Positions 1-6,651 of a stretch of DNA of 32,769 bases are shown piece after piece; within the stretch, counting starts at the first letter, position 1; each line of letters starts with the position of its first letter. The position numbers and the translations under genes are program-made. Origin of the DNA: Mycobacterium colombiense (lineage in GTDB: Bacteria; Actinomycetota; Actinomycetes; Mycobacteriales; Mycobacteriaceae); NCBI RefSeq assembly GCF_003284975.1, contig NZ_QMEU01000049.1:1-32769 (forward strand). The letters run 5' to 3'. Below the pieces are notes generated by a model. The model did no database searches. It was not told where the DNA came from and saw nothing but the letters and a program-made list of their open reading frames with translations.

Positions 1-413
1 GCGACGCCGACGACGTCGGTGGCGTATGGGCGATCGAGGCGCCGCTCGGTGCGGGGCTCGATGACCACCCGCGGCAGCACCTCGGTGATGGGCGCCGCCA
101 GCCATGCCGGGCGCAGGTCGTCGGCATCGTGCAGGTCGTCGAGCTCGGGCGCCAGCAGCACCTGTGCTTCGTTGTCGAACGTCGAGTCGTTGCTGAAGTC
201 CAAGTCGCCGAGATCGCCGGCGTCGTCGCTGAATTCGAAGTCGTCGAAATCGAAGCCGTCGAGCGGGAGGATTTCGGTTACTTCGGTGCGGTGCGGGGCT
301 TCCGCCCACCGGGCGCCTGCCGCGCGACCTACCCTCACGACGCCCTCAGTTACGGCAGAAGGCCGGGCAAAACGGTGCTGGGACAACCTGGAATGTCCTC
401 GTATCGTGACCAT
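1..413 (-). CDS. N-terminal part of a protein in the position of an M23-family metallopeptidase (partial)
   Basis: An open frame on the minus strand runs from ATG at 413-411 to the window edge without a stop, giving 137 codons. The visible part is not the catalytic domain. It has a basic start, then a very acidic low-complexity stretch (motifs such as DGFDFDDFEF and DLGDLDFSND), then a region reading EVLPRVVIEPRTERR. Divergence from sucC matches Rv0950c of M. tuberculosis, annotated as an M23 (LytM-type) peptidase that would act on peptidoglycan. That function is inferred from gene order only, because no His/Asp zinc motif lies inside the window. A perfect 10-bp palindrome, ATAACGTTAT (412-421), covers the start codon. 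No good Shine-Dalgarno precedes this ATG, so a GTG at codon 26 (338-336) is an alternative start. The coding direction is well supported; the product name is moderate. Confidence 0.6.
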   Translation of the reverse strand, partial: MVTIRGHSRLSQHRFARPSAVTEGVVRVGRAAGARWAEAPHRTEVTEILPLDGFDFDDFEFSDDAGDLGDLDFSNDSTFDNEAQVLLAPELDDLHDADDLRPAWLAAPITEVLPRVVIEPRTERRLDRPYATDVVGV

Positions 414-488
414 AACGTTATCTGGACCCTAGGAAGGTATCCGCTAAAGCGCGGGACTGGCAACCTCGTCGCAGAATCCGGGCGGAAT

Positions 489-504
489 TGTGATTTGGAT
501 CACG
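489..504. promoter_or_regulatory. CRP/Cmr-type operator (TGTGA-N6-TCACG)
   Basis: TGTGATTTGGATCACG matches the mycobacterial CRP consensus TGTGA-N6-TCACA at 9 of 10 specified bases. It lies in the 248-bp gap between the divergent gene ending its 5' side at 413 and sucC at 662, so it could serve either. It is 158 bp upstream of the sucC ATG. The same gap holds a second inverted repeat, AGCTC-GT-GAGCT (521-532). Binding is inferred from the motif only. Confidence 0.5.
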
Positions 505-661
505 CGGACGGTCAACCCATAGCTCGTGAGCTGTGCCACATCGGCGGACGCGCCGGTCAAAGGCATTTGAGGGGTGGATACAGTTCGTCCGTGCGAATTG
601 CCGAGTGCGGCGCCGCCCACCAAGAGGCCTAATAGTTGAGTCGAGCGAAGACAGAGAGTCC

Positions 662-1825
662 ATGGACCTTTTCGAGTATCAAGCAAAAGAATTGTTCGCC
701 AAGCACAACGTACCGACTACGCCGGGACGCGTGACCGACACCGCCGAGGGCGCGCGCGAGATCGCGACCGAGATCGGTCGCCCGGTGATGGTCAAAGCGC
801 AGGTGAAGGTCGGCGGGCGCGGCAAGGCGGGTGGCGTCAAGTACGCGGCGACGCCCGAGGACGCCTACGAGCACGCCAAGAACATCCTCGGCCTGGACAT
901 CAAGGGCCACGTGGTCAAGAAGCTGCTGGTCGCCGAAGCCAGTGACATCGCCGAGGAGTACTACATCTCCTTCCTGCTCGACCGCGCCAACCGCACCTAC
1001 CTGGCCATGTGCTCGGTCGAGGGCGGCATGGAAATCGAGGAGGTGGCCGCGACCAAGCCGGAGCGGCTGGCCAAGGTCCCGGTGGACGCCGTCAAGGGTG
1101 TCGACCTGGCGACCGCGCGGTCCATCGCCGAGCAGGGCCACCTGCCCGCCGAGGTGCTGGACGCCGCCGCGGTCACCATCAACAAGCTGTGGGAGGTCTT
1201 CGTCGCCGAGGACGCCACCCTCGTCGAGGTCAACCCGTTGGTGCGCGACCCCAAGGATCAGATCCTGGCGCTGGACGGCAAGGTCACGCTGGACGCCAAC
1301 GCCGACTTTCGTCAGCCGGGCCACGCCGAGTTCGAGGACCGCGACGCGACCGACCCGCTCGAGCTCAAGGCCAAGGAGCATGACCTCAATTACGTCAAGC
1401 TGGACGGCGCCGTCGGCATCATCGGTAACGGGGCGGGCTTGGTCATGTCGACGCTCGACGTCGTCGCCTACGCGGGCGAGAAGCACGGCGGGGTCAAGCC
1501 GGCCAACTTCCTCGACATCGGCGGTGGCGCGTCGGCCGAGGTGATGGCCGCAGGCCTCGACGTCATCCTGAACGACAAGCAGGTCAAGAGCGTGTTCGTG
1601 AACGTGTTCGGCGGCATCACATCCTGCGACGCCGTCGCCAACGGCATCGTGACCGCGCTGAACATGCTCGGCGACGAGGCCAACAAGCCGCTTGTGGTCC
1701 GGCTCGACGGCAACAACGTCGACGAAGGCCGCCGCATCCTGGCCCAAGCCAACCACCCGCTGGTGATCCAGGCCGAGACCATGGACGCCGGTGCCGACAA
1801 AGCCGCCGAGCTGGCGAACAAGTAA
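662..1825 (+). CDS. sucC: Succinyl-CoA synthetase (ADP-forming) beta subunit
   Basis: 387 residues, the usual length for the mycobacterial protein. SucC binds the nucleotide through an ATP-grasp fold and, with SucD, converts succinyl-CoA to succinate with substrate-level phosphorylation in the TCA cycle. The start MDLFEYQAKELFAKHNVP is the canonical SucC N-terminus, so ATG 662 is chosen although the frame stays open further upstream. Other family landmarks are VKAQVKVGGRGKAGGVK in the ATP-grasp region, EVNPLV, and the C-terminal GNGAGLVMSTLD and FLDIGGGA (CoA/subunit interface). The SD is weak (AGAGAG at 653-658). sucD follows after 12 bp, so the two form an operon. A CRP-like site lies upstream. 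Nothing looks damaged. Confidence 0.97.
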   Translation: MDLFEYQAKELFAKHNVPTTPGRVTDTAEGAREIATEIGRPVMVKAQVKVGGRGKAGGVKYAATPEDAYEHAKNILGLDIKGHVVKKLLVAEASDIAEEYYISFLLDRANRTYLAMCSVEGGMEIEEVAATKPERLAKVPVDAVKGVDLATARSIAEQGHLPAEVLDAAAVTINKLWEVFVAEDATLVEVNPLVRDPKDQILALDGKVTLDANADFRQPGHAEFEDRDATDPLELKAKEHDLNYVKLDGAVGIIGNGAGLVMSTLDVVAYAGEKHGGVKPANFLDIGGGASAEVMAAGLDVILNDKQVKSVFVNVFGGITSCDAVANGIVTALNMLGDEANKPLVVRLDGNNVDEGRRILAQANHPLVIQAETMDAGADKAAELANK

Positions 1826-1837
1826 GGGAATCAAGCT

Positions 1838-2752
1838 ATGTCGATCTTCCTGAACAAAGACTCCAAGGTCATCGTCCAGGGCATCACCGGCGGTGAGGGC
1901 ACCAAGCACACCGCGCTGATGCTCAAGGCCGGCACCCAGGTGGTGGGCGGCGTGAACGCCCGCAAGGCGGGCACAACCGTGTCGCACGTGGACCCGGTCG
2001 GCAAGGACGTCGAGCTGCCCGTGTTCGGCACCGTCGCCGAAGCTATCAAGGAAACCGGCGCCAACGTCTCGGTCGTGTTCGTGCCGCCGAAGTTCGCCAA
2101 GGACGCCGTCATCGAGGCCATCGACGCCGAGATCCCGCTGCTGGTCGTCATCACCGAGGGAATTCCGGTGCAGGACAGCGCCTATGCGTGGGCCTACAAC
2201 CTAAATAAGGGTGGATCAAGGGTCCCGAAGACGCGCATCATCGGGCCGAACTGCCCGGGCATCATCACCCCGGGCGAGGCGCTGGCCGGCATCACGCCGG
2301 CCAACATCAGCGGCCCCGGCCCGGTCGGGCTGGTGTCCAAGTCGGGCACCCTGACCTACCAGATGATGTACGAGCTGCGCGATTTCGGCTTCTCCACCTC
2401 GATCGGTATCGGCGGTGACCCGGTGATCGGCACCACCCACATCGACGCCATCGAGGCCTTCGAGAAGGACCCCGACACCAAGGTCATCGTGATGATCGGT
2501 GAGATCGGCGGTGACGCCGAGGAGCGCGCGGCCGACTACATCAAGGCCAACGTGTCCAAGCCGGTCGTCGGTTACGTCGCGGGATTCACCGCGCCGGAGG
2601 GCAAGACGATGGGCCACGCGGGCGCCATCGTGTCCGGCTCGTCGGGCACCGCGGCCGCCAAGAAGGAGGCCCTGGAGGCGGCCGGCGTCAAGGTCGGCAA
2701 GACGCCGTCGGAGACCGCCGCGCTGGCGCGGGAGATCCTGCAGAACCTGTAA
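1838..2752 (+). CDS. sucD: Succinyl-CoA synthetase alpha subunit
   Basis: 304 residues. The alpha subunit carries the phosphohistidine and the CoA site: the N-terminal Rossmann part has VQGITGGEGTKHT, the middle has RIIGPNCPGIITPGE, and the catalytic His260 sits in TMGHAGAIVSGSSGTA. It is the second gene of the sucCD operon, 12 bp after sucC. One oddity is codons 122-131 (2201-2230): a run of codons rare in this genome (CTA, AAT, GGA, TCA, AGG) encodes LNKGGSRVPK in the loop just before the conserved TRIIGPNCPG. The frame is intact, so this looks like a variable surface loop. A strong hairpin follows the stop, suggesting the operon ends here. Confidence 0.97.
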   Translation: MSIFLNKDSKVIVQGITGGEGTKHTALMLKAGTQVVGGVNARKAGTTVSHVDPVGKDVELPVFGTVAEAIKETGANVSVVFVPPKFAKDAVIEAIDAEIPLLVVITEGIPVQDSAYAWAYNLNKGGSRVPKTRIIGPNCPGIITPGEALAGITPANISGPGPVGLVSKSGTLTYQMMYELRDFGFSTSIGIGGDPVIGTTHIDAIEAFEKDPDTKVIVMIGEIGGDAEERAADYIKANVSKPVVGYVAGFTAPEGKTMGHAGAIVSGSSGTAAAKKEALEAAGVKVGKTPSETAALAREILQNL

Positions 2753-2765
2753 TTCTTCACCGAGG

Positions 2766-2801
2766 CCGCGGCCGGATTGCGATCTTGCGATCCGGCCGCG
2801 G
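2766..2801 (+). terminator. Hairpin terminator after sucD
   Basis: A perfect 12-bp GC-rich stem, CCGCGGCCGGAT (2766-2777) with ATCCGGCCGCGG (2790-2801), encloses a 12-nt loop 13 bp after the sucD stop. It is followed by TTTCGTG, a short U-rich tail. This is a convincing intrinsic or hairpin-type mycobacterial terminator. Confidence 0.7.
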
Positions 2802-2850
2802 TTTCGTGTGGGGTCCCGCCATCGGTTAGCCTGTCGAACTAACAGTCGCC

Positions 2851-2865
2851 AGGAGGTTTGTAATG
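2851..2865 (+). promoter_or_regulatory. Shine-Dalgarno and original start codon ahead of the repeat array
   Basis: AGGAGG (2851-2856), a 6-nt spacer, then ATG (2863-2865). This is the only ideal ribosome site near the thiolase-like gene. Its frame (MPVDPR...) is broken after 14 codons by the repeat array. Joined directly to the sequence after the array it would read MPVDPRTPVLVG, so it is most likely the ancestral start of the downstream gene. Confidence 0.65.
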
Positions 2866-2907
2866 CCGGTCGATCCGCGCCAGCGACGATGCAGAGCGAA
2901 GCGATGA
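2863..2907 (+). CDS. Mini-ORF 1 (14 aa) leading into the MIRU-type array
   Basis: ATG 2863 has an ideal SD. It reads MPVDPRQRRCRAKR and stops at TGA 2905-2907. That TGA overlaps the next ATG (2904-2906) as ATGA. It is probably a translated leader feeding ribosomes into the next frame; no function of its own is proposed. Confidence 0.45.
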   Translation: MPVDPRQRRCRAKR

Positions 2908-2985
2908 GGAGGAGCGGCGCCATCGATCCGCGCCAGCGACGATGCAGAGCGAAGCGATGAGGGGGAGCGGCGCCATCGATCCGCG
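2872..2985 (+). repeat. MIRU-type tandem repeat, two 53-bp copies plus 8 bp
   Basis: Copy 1 is 2872-2924 and copy 2 is 2925-2977; GATCCGCG recurs at 2978-2985. The copies differ at one base (GAGGAGG in copy 1, GAGGGGG in copy 2). The core, read in reverse complement (GGCGCCGCTCCTCCTCATCG, then CGCTCTGCATCGTCG), matches the mycobacterial interspersed repetitive unit (MIRU) as I remember it. MIRUs sit between co-transcribed genes and carry ATGA overlaps, which is what is seen here. Tandem MIRU loci with units of this size are used for strain typing, so copy number may vary between strains. Confidence 0.85.
2904..2960 (+). CDS. Mini-ORF 2 (18 aa) encoded by repeat copy 1/2
   Basis: It reads MRRSGAIDPRQRRCRAKR. 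The start overlaps the stop of mini-ORF 1 (ATGA 2904-2907), and its own stop overlaps the thiolase-like start (ATGA 2957-2960). It is exactly one repeat period long, so it is best viewed as one step of a translational-coupling relay. Confidence 0.45.
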   Translation: MRRSGAIDPRQRRCRAKR

Positions 2986-4492
2986 TACTCCGGTGCTCGT
3001 CGGTGTCGGCCAGTTCACCGAGCGCATCGACGACCCCGACTATCGGGGCATGTCCGCGGTCGACCTTGCGACGGCGGCCGCGCAGGCGGCTCTTGCTGAC
3101 ACCGGCGCCAACGGCGTCGTGCAGGCCGTCGACACGGTTTTCGGGCTACGGCAATTCGAGATCTCCGGACCGATGCCGGCCACGCTCGGCAAGTCGAACA
3201 ACTACCCCCGTTCCGTGATGAACCGTCTCGGCGGCGACCCGGCCCGCGTGGTACTCGAACCGGTCGGCGGGCAGGGCCCCCAGAAGCTCGTCACCGAGGC
3301 GGGCACCGCCATCGCGGCGGGCGAGGCCGACGTGGTGCTGATCATGGGCTCGGAGCCGGGCTCGACGGCTCGCTACTTCGCCAATCGTGATGACAAGCCC
3401 GATTTCACCGAGCACGTCGAGGGTCAACTGGAGGATCGCGGCCACCAGATCTCGAGCTACATCGACGAATACACGATCCAGCACGGTCTGACCGGGGCGC
3501 CCGTGCAGTACGGGCTGCTCGAGAATGCCCGCCGAGCCCGCCTGGGACGCAGCGTGGCCGACTATCGGCGCGACATGGCCGAACTGTTCGCCCCGATGTC
3601 CAAAGTGGCTGCCAAGAATCCGTTTTCGTCATCGCCGGTCGAGCGTTCGGTCGAGGAGATCATCACGGTCACCGACGACAACCGGATGATCAGTGACCCA
3701 TACCCCCGCTTGCTCGTCGCGCGCGATCAGGTCAACCAGGGCGCGGCGGCGGTCCTGATGTCCGTGGAAGCCGCGACCCGCCTCGGTGTAGCGCAGGACA
3801 AATGGGTTTACCTGCACGGCCACTCCGACATGATCGAGCAGGCGATGCTGGACCGCGTCGACCTCGGGGCCAGCCCGGCGGCGGTCCATGCGGCCCGAGA
3901 AGCTTTGCGGGTAGCGGGAATCGGCGTTGACGACATCGCCACCTTTGATCTGTACAGCTGCTTCCCGTTCCCGGTGTTCGTCATCTGCGAAGCTCTCGGC
4001 ATCGACGGCGACGACCCGCGCGGTTTGACCTTGACCGGCGGATTGCCGTACTTCGGCGGCCCCGGCAACAGCTACTCCCTGCACGGTATCGCCGAGACGG
4101 TCGCGCAGATGCGGGACAAACCAGGGCAATTCGGCCTCGTCGGCGCCAACGGCGGGATTATGAGCAAGTACTCCGTCGGCATCTACTCGACCACACCCGT
4201 GGACTGGCGCACCGACAACTGTGCGGCGCTGAACAAGGAGATCGCCGCGCTTCCCAAGGTCGAGGTCACGAAAACGCCCGACGGTGAAGCGACGATCGAG
4301 ACGTACTCCGTGCGCTACGACTGGCCGGTCCGGACCGGCATCATCGTCGGCAGGCTCGCGATGGACAACACGCGATTCATGGCGACGACCGACGACGAGG
4401 ATCTGGTCGCATTGATGTGCGACGGCGATCCGCTCGGTGCGGAAATCGCGGTGTGGTCGACCGGTAACGGTAACCGCGCGTCGCTGCGTTAG
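2957..4492 (+). CDS. Thiolase-superfamily protein (SCP-x/lipid-transfer type), probably not a classical thiolase
   Basis: 511 residues from ATG 2957; the first seven (MRGSGAI) come from the repeat. PRTPVLVGVGQF and the AAAQAALADTGA helix are typical of thiolase-fold lipid-transfer or acetyl-CoA acetyltransferase-like proteins. By eye, canonical catalytic positions are missing. The nucleophile Cys region (normally VCGSG) is VGGQG at 103-107, the GHPxGxSG block reads FGGPGNSYS, and the C-terminal C-x-GG block reads ANGGIMSK. A DLYSCF motif typical of the SCP-x-like subgroup is kept. A role in acyl-CoA or steroid side-chain chemistry, perhaps aldolase-like or scaffold, is inference. No DUF35/MaoC partner is adjacent. 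An in-frame ATG at 2942 adds five codons inside the repeat. M. tuberculosis has no gene here. Convergent with the next gene, 109 bp apart. Confidence 0.85.
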   Translation: MRGSGAIDPRTPVLVGVGQFTERIDDPDYRGMSAVDLATAAAQAALADTGANGVVQAVDTVFGLRQFEISGPMPATLGKSNNYPRSVMNRLGGDPARVVLEPVGGQGPQKLVTEAGTAIAAGEADVVLIMGSEPGSTARYFANRDDKPDFTEHVEGQLEDRGHQISSYIDEYTIQHGLTGAPVQYGLLENARRARLGRSVADYRRDMAELFAPMSKVAAKNPFSSSPVERSVEEIITVTDDNRMISDPYPRLLVARDQVNQGAAAVLMSVEAATRLGVAQDKWVYLHGHSDMIEQAMLDRVDLGASPAAVHAAREALRVAGIGVDDIATFDLYSCFPFPVFVICEALGIDGDDPRGLTLTGGLPYFGGPGNSYSLHGIAETVAQMRDKPGQFGLVGANGGIMSKYSVGIYSTTPVDWRTDNCAALNKEIAALPKVEVTKTPDGEATIETYSVRYDWPVRTGIIVGRLAMDNTRFMATTDDEDLVALMCDGDPLGAEIAVWSTGNGNRASLR

Positions 4493-4601
4493 CGCCTGCC
4501 GCCGTCGCGACACGTAAACCTCGTACACGACACGCCGCTGAGCGTCGCGCTGGTTTAAGTCTCGGCGGTCGACGGTCTCGGCGACACGCCTGCCCCGGGC
4601 G

Positions 4602-5450
4602 TCAGACCAGGGCGGCGAGCTTGTCGGCCAAGCGCTCGACGTAGGCGGCGACCTCGTCCTCGGACTTGTCCGGCAGCCCGAACAGTACCTCGGTCACCCC
4701 GAGCTCGGCCCACTTGGCCAGCTTCTCGGGCACCGGCTTGAAGTCCAGCGCCACGATCTGCGGGGCGCCGTCGCGGCCCGCGGCCGCCCAGGTGTCCTGC
4801 AGCAGCTTGACCGGCTCGTCGATGTCGAAGTCGCGGGGGGTGGTGATCCAGCCGTCGGCGCTGCGGGCGATCCACTTGAAGTTCTTCTCGGTGCCCGCGG
4901 CGCCGACCAGCACCGGGATGTGCGGCTGCACGGGCTTGGGCCAGGCCCAGCTGGGACCGAACTTGACGAACTCGCCGTCGTAGGAGGCTTCTTCTTCGGT
5001 CCACAGCGCCCGCATCGCCTCGAGGTACTCGCGCAGCATGGTGCGGCGCCGGCCCGGCGGCACGTTGTGGTCGGCGAGTTCGTCGGTGTTCCAGCCGAAC
5101 CCGACACCCAGGCTGACCCGTCCGCCGGACAGGTGGTCAAGGGTGGCAATACTTTTCGCCAACGTGATCGGGTCGTGTTCGACGGGAAGGGCCACCGCGG
5201 TGGACAGCCGCACCCGCGAGGTGACCGCGCACGCCGCGCCCAGGCTCACCCAGGGGTCTAGTGTCCGCATGTAGCGATCGTCGGGCAGCGACTCGTCCCC
5301 GGTGGTGGGGTGAGCCGCCTCGCGCTTCACCGGAATGTGGGTGTGTTCTGGCACGTAGAAGGTCGTAAAGCCGTGGTCGTCGGCGAGCTGCGCGGCCTTC
5401 GCCGGGGAGATGCCACGATCGCTGGTAAAAAGCACAAGCCCGTAATCCAT
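4602..5450 (-). CDS. LLM-class (probably F420-dependent) oxidoreductase, Rv0953c-type
   Basis: 282 residues, the same length as Rv0953c as I recall it. It is a luciferase-like TIM-barrel protein: MDYGLVLFTSDRGISP at the start, LDHLSGGRVSLGVGFGWN (the conserved strand-helix near residue 100), and ADGWITTPRD late in the barrel. The class usually uses F420 or FMN to oxidise or reduce small substrates; the substrate is not evident. The ATG at 5450 is chosen because the -10-like TAATTC (5461-5456) lies only 5 nt away, so the mRNA is probably leaderless. A perfect KstR-pattern operator overlaps it, pointing to cholesterol/lipid-regulated expression. The frame is open further upstream but lacks an SD. 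Confidence 0.88.
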   Translation of the reverse strand: MDYGLVLFTSDRGISPAKAAQLADDHGFTTFYVPEHTHIPVKREAAHPTTGDESLPDDRYMRTLDPWVSLGAACAVTSRVRLSTAVALPVEHDPITLAKSIATLDHLSGGRVSLGVGFGWNTDELADHNVPPGRRRTMLREYLEAMRALWTEEEASYDGEFVKFGPSWAWPKPVQPHIPVLVGAAGTEKNFKWIARSADGWITTPRDFDIDEPVKLLQDTWAAAGRDGAPQIVALDFKPVPEKLAKWAELGVTEVLFGLPDKSEDEVAAYVERLADKLAALV

Positions 5451-5459
5451 GGGGTGAAT

Positions 5460-5473
5460 TAGAACGTGTTCTA
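5460..5473. promoter_or_regulatory. KstR-pattern operator overlapping the promoter of the LLM oxidoreductase gene
   Basis: TAGAACGTGTTCTA fits the KstR motif TNNAACNNGTTNNA at every specified base, with 6-bp perfect arms. It sits 10 bp from the ATG and overlaps the likely -10 (5456-5461, minus strand), an ideal position for repression. From memory, Rv0953c belongs to the KstR regulon in M. tuberculosis. Confidence 0.75.
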
Positions 5474-5543
5474 CCTCCGCTGGGCAAGCCGTCGTGACAC
5501 GGACCGTCTCGCGAGCAGCTCGGGGGCCCGCCGATGTGGGCAT

Positions 5544-5580
5544 CACCGGCCAAGCCGGTGGCAGCGGCACGGGCTGCCGC
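5544..5580. other. Two adjacent perfect hairpins in the divergent intergenic region
   Basis: CACCGGC-CAA-GCCGGTG (5544-5560, 7-bp stem, 3-nt loop) is followed four bases later by GCGGCA-CGGGC-TGCCGC (5564-5580, 6-bp stem). They lie between the LLM oxidoreductase and the 34 kDa-antigen-like gene, upstream of the latter's likely promoter. Role unknown; they could insulate the two divergent units. Confidence 0.4.
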
Positions 5581-5642
5581 ACGTGCGCTAGCGTGGGTGA
5601 TCGACCGCGTCGCTAACGCAGCGAGGCGCCGGGAAGCACAGC

Positions 5643-5673
5643 GTTGCATTGCAACTGTGGCGACCGCTAGGCA
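5643..5673 (+). promoter_or_regulatory. Candidate promoter with a 13-bp palindrome at -35
   Basis: TTGCAT (5644-5649), an 18-bp spacer and TAGGCA (5668-5673) make a plausible SigA promoter about 30 bp before the gene at 5705. GTTGCA-T-TGCAAC (5643-5655) is a perfect inverted repeat exactly over the -35, so an operator is possible. The regulator is unknown. Confidence 0.4.
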
Positions 5674-5704
5674 GTTCAAGGCACTGGAAGCAACAGGAGG
5701 AGCC

Positions 5705-6613
5705 ATGACCTACTCTCCCGGAAGCCCGGGCTATCCACCGGCGCAACCCGGCGGCGCCTATGCGGGCGGCACACCGTCCTTCGCCAAGGACGACGCCGGA
5801 ACGAGCAAACTGCCGTTCTACCTGACCATTGCGGTGGTGGTTCTCGGGCTGGCCGCCTACCTTTTGAACTTCGGCCCCACCTTCACCATCGGCGCCGACC
5901 TCGGCCCGGGCATCGGTGGCCGCGCCGGTGACGCCGGCACCGCGGTCGTGGTTGCCGTGCTGGCGGCGCTGCTCGCCGGGCTCGGCCTGCTGCCGAAGAC
6001 CAAGAACTATGCGGGCGTGGTCGCGGTCATCGCGGTGCTGGGTGCCTTGCTCGCCATCACCGAGACGATCAACCTGCCCGCCGGGTTCGCGATCGGCTGG
6101 GCGATGTGGCCGCTGGTGGCGGCCGTCGTGCTCCAGGCGATCGCCGCCGTCGTCGTGGTTCTGCTGGACTCCGGGGTGATCACCGCGCCGGCGCCGCGGC
6201 CCAAGTACGACCCGTACGCGCAGTACGGCCAGTACGGGCAATACGGCCAGTACGGTCAGCAGCCCTACTACGGTCAGCAGCCGGGCGGCCAGCAGCACGG
6301 CGGGCAGCAGCAGTCGCCGCAGGGCTACGGGTCGCAGTACGGCGGTTACTCGCCGAGCGCGGCGCCCACCCAGAGTGGCGTTCCGACCGGCGGTTTCGGC
6401 GCTCAGCCGTCGCCTCAGTCGGGTCCGCAGCCGTCCGCGCAGCAGCAGGGCTCGTCCACGCCGCCCACCGGCTTCCCCAGCTTCAGCCCACCGCCCAACG
6501 TCGGCGGATCGGACTCCTCGGCGACGGCAAACTTCTCCGAGCAGGGTGGGGGCCAGCAGTTCGGCCACGAGCAGCAGTCGCCGTCGTCACCGTCTGGGCC
6601 AGCGCCCTCCTAA
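5705..6613 (+). CDS. 34 kDa antigen-like integral membrane protein (Rv0954-type) with a Q/Y/G-rich tail
   Basis: 302 residues with an ideal SD (AGGAGG 5695-5700). A short Pro/Gly-rich N-terminus is followed by four hydrophobic segments: about 35-55 (LPFYLTIAVVVLGLAAYLL), 77-97, 102-122 and 126-156. After residue 160 comes a tail dominated by Gln, Tyr, Gly, Pro and Ser, including the in-register repeat YGQYGQYGQYG. It matches the mycobacterial 34 kDa antigen family (Rv0954 position). Function is not established by the sequence; placement beside perM suggests a role in the cell envelope or division site. The tail is low-complexity and likely disordered. Confidence 0.85.
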   Translation: MTYSPGSPGYPPAQPGGAYAGGTPSFAKDDAGTSKLPFYLTIAVVVLGLAAYLLNFGPTFTIGADLGPGIGGRAGDAGTAVVVAVLAALLAGLGLLPKTKNYAGVVAVIAVLGALLAITETINLPAGFAIGWAMWPLVAAVVLQAIAAVVVVLLDSGVITAPAPRPKYDPYAQYGQYGQYGQYGQQPYYGQQPGGQQHGGQQQSPQGYGSQYGGYSPSAAPTQSGVPTGGFGAQPSPQSGPQPSAQQQGSSTPPTGFPSFSPPPNVGGSDSSATANFSEQGGGQQFGHEQQSPSSPSGPAPS

Positions 6614-6651
6614 CCGTGCGCTGTCGCGCCTAGTCGGGGACGTGCCCCAGA

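Noticed and set aside
418..686. Two short minus-strand ORFs between the M23-type gene and sucC
   Set aside because: No SD, no motif, and they cover the control region with the CRP-like site.
629..1987. 452-codon open frame antisense to sucC/sucD
   Set aside because: It mirrors the codon structure of sucC on the other strand (high-GC shadow), has Val/Asp/His-rich composition without motifs, and sucCD are unambiguous.
2872..2985. CRISPR array
   Set aside because: The two 53-bp units are directly adjacent with no spacers; they match MIRU features.
5583..5640. Second copy of the post-rpmF repeat near the 34 kDa-antigen leader
   Set aside because: Only a loose resemblance in reverse complement with indels; not better than expected in high-GC intergenic DNA.
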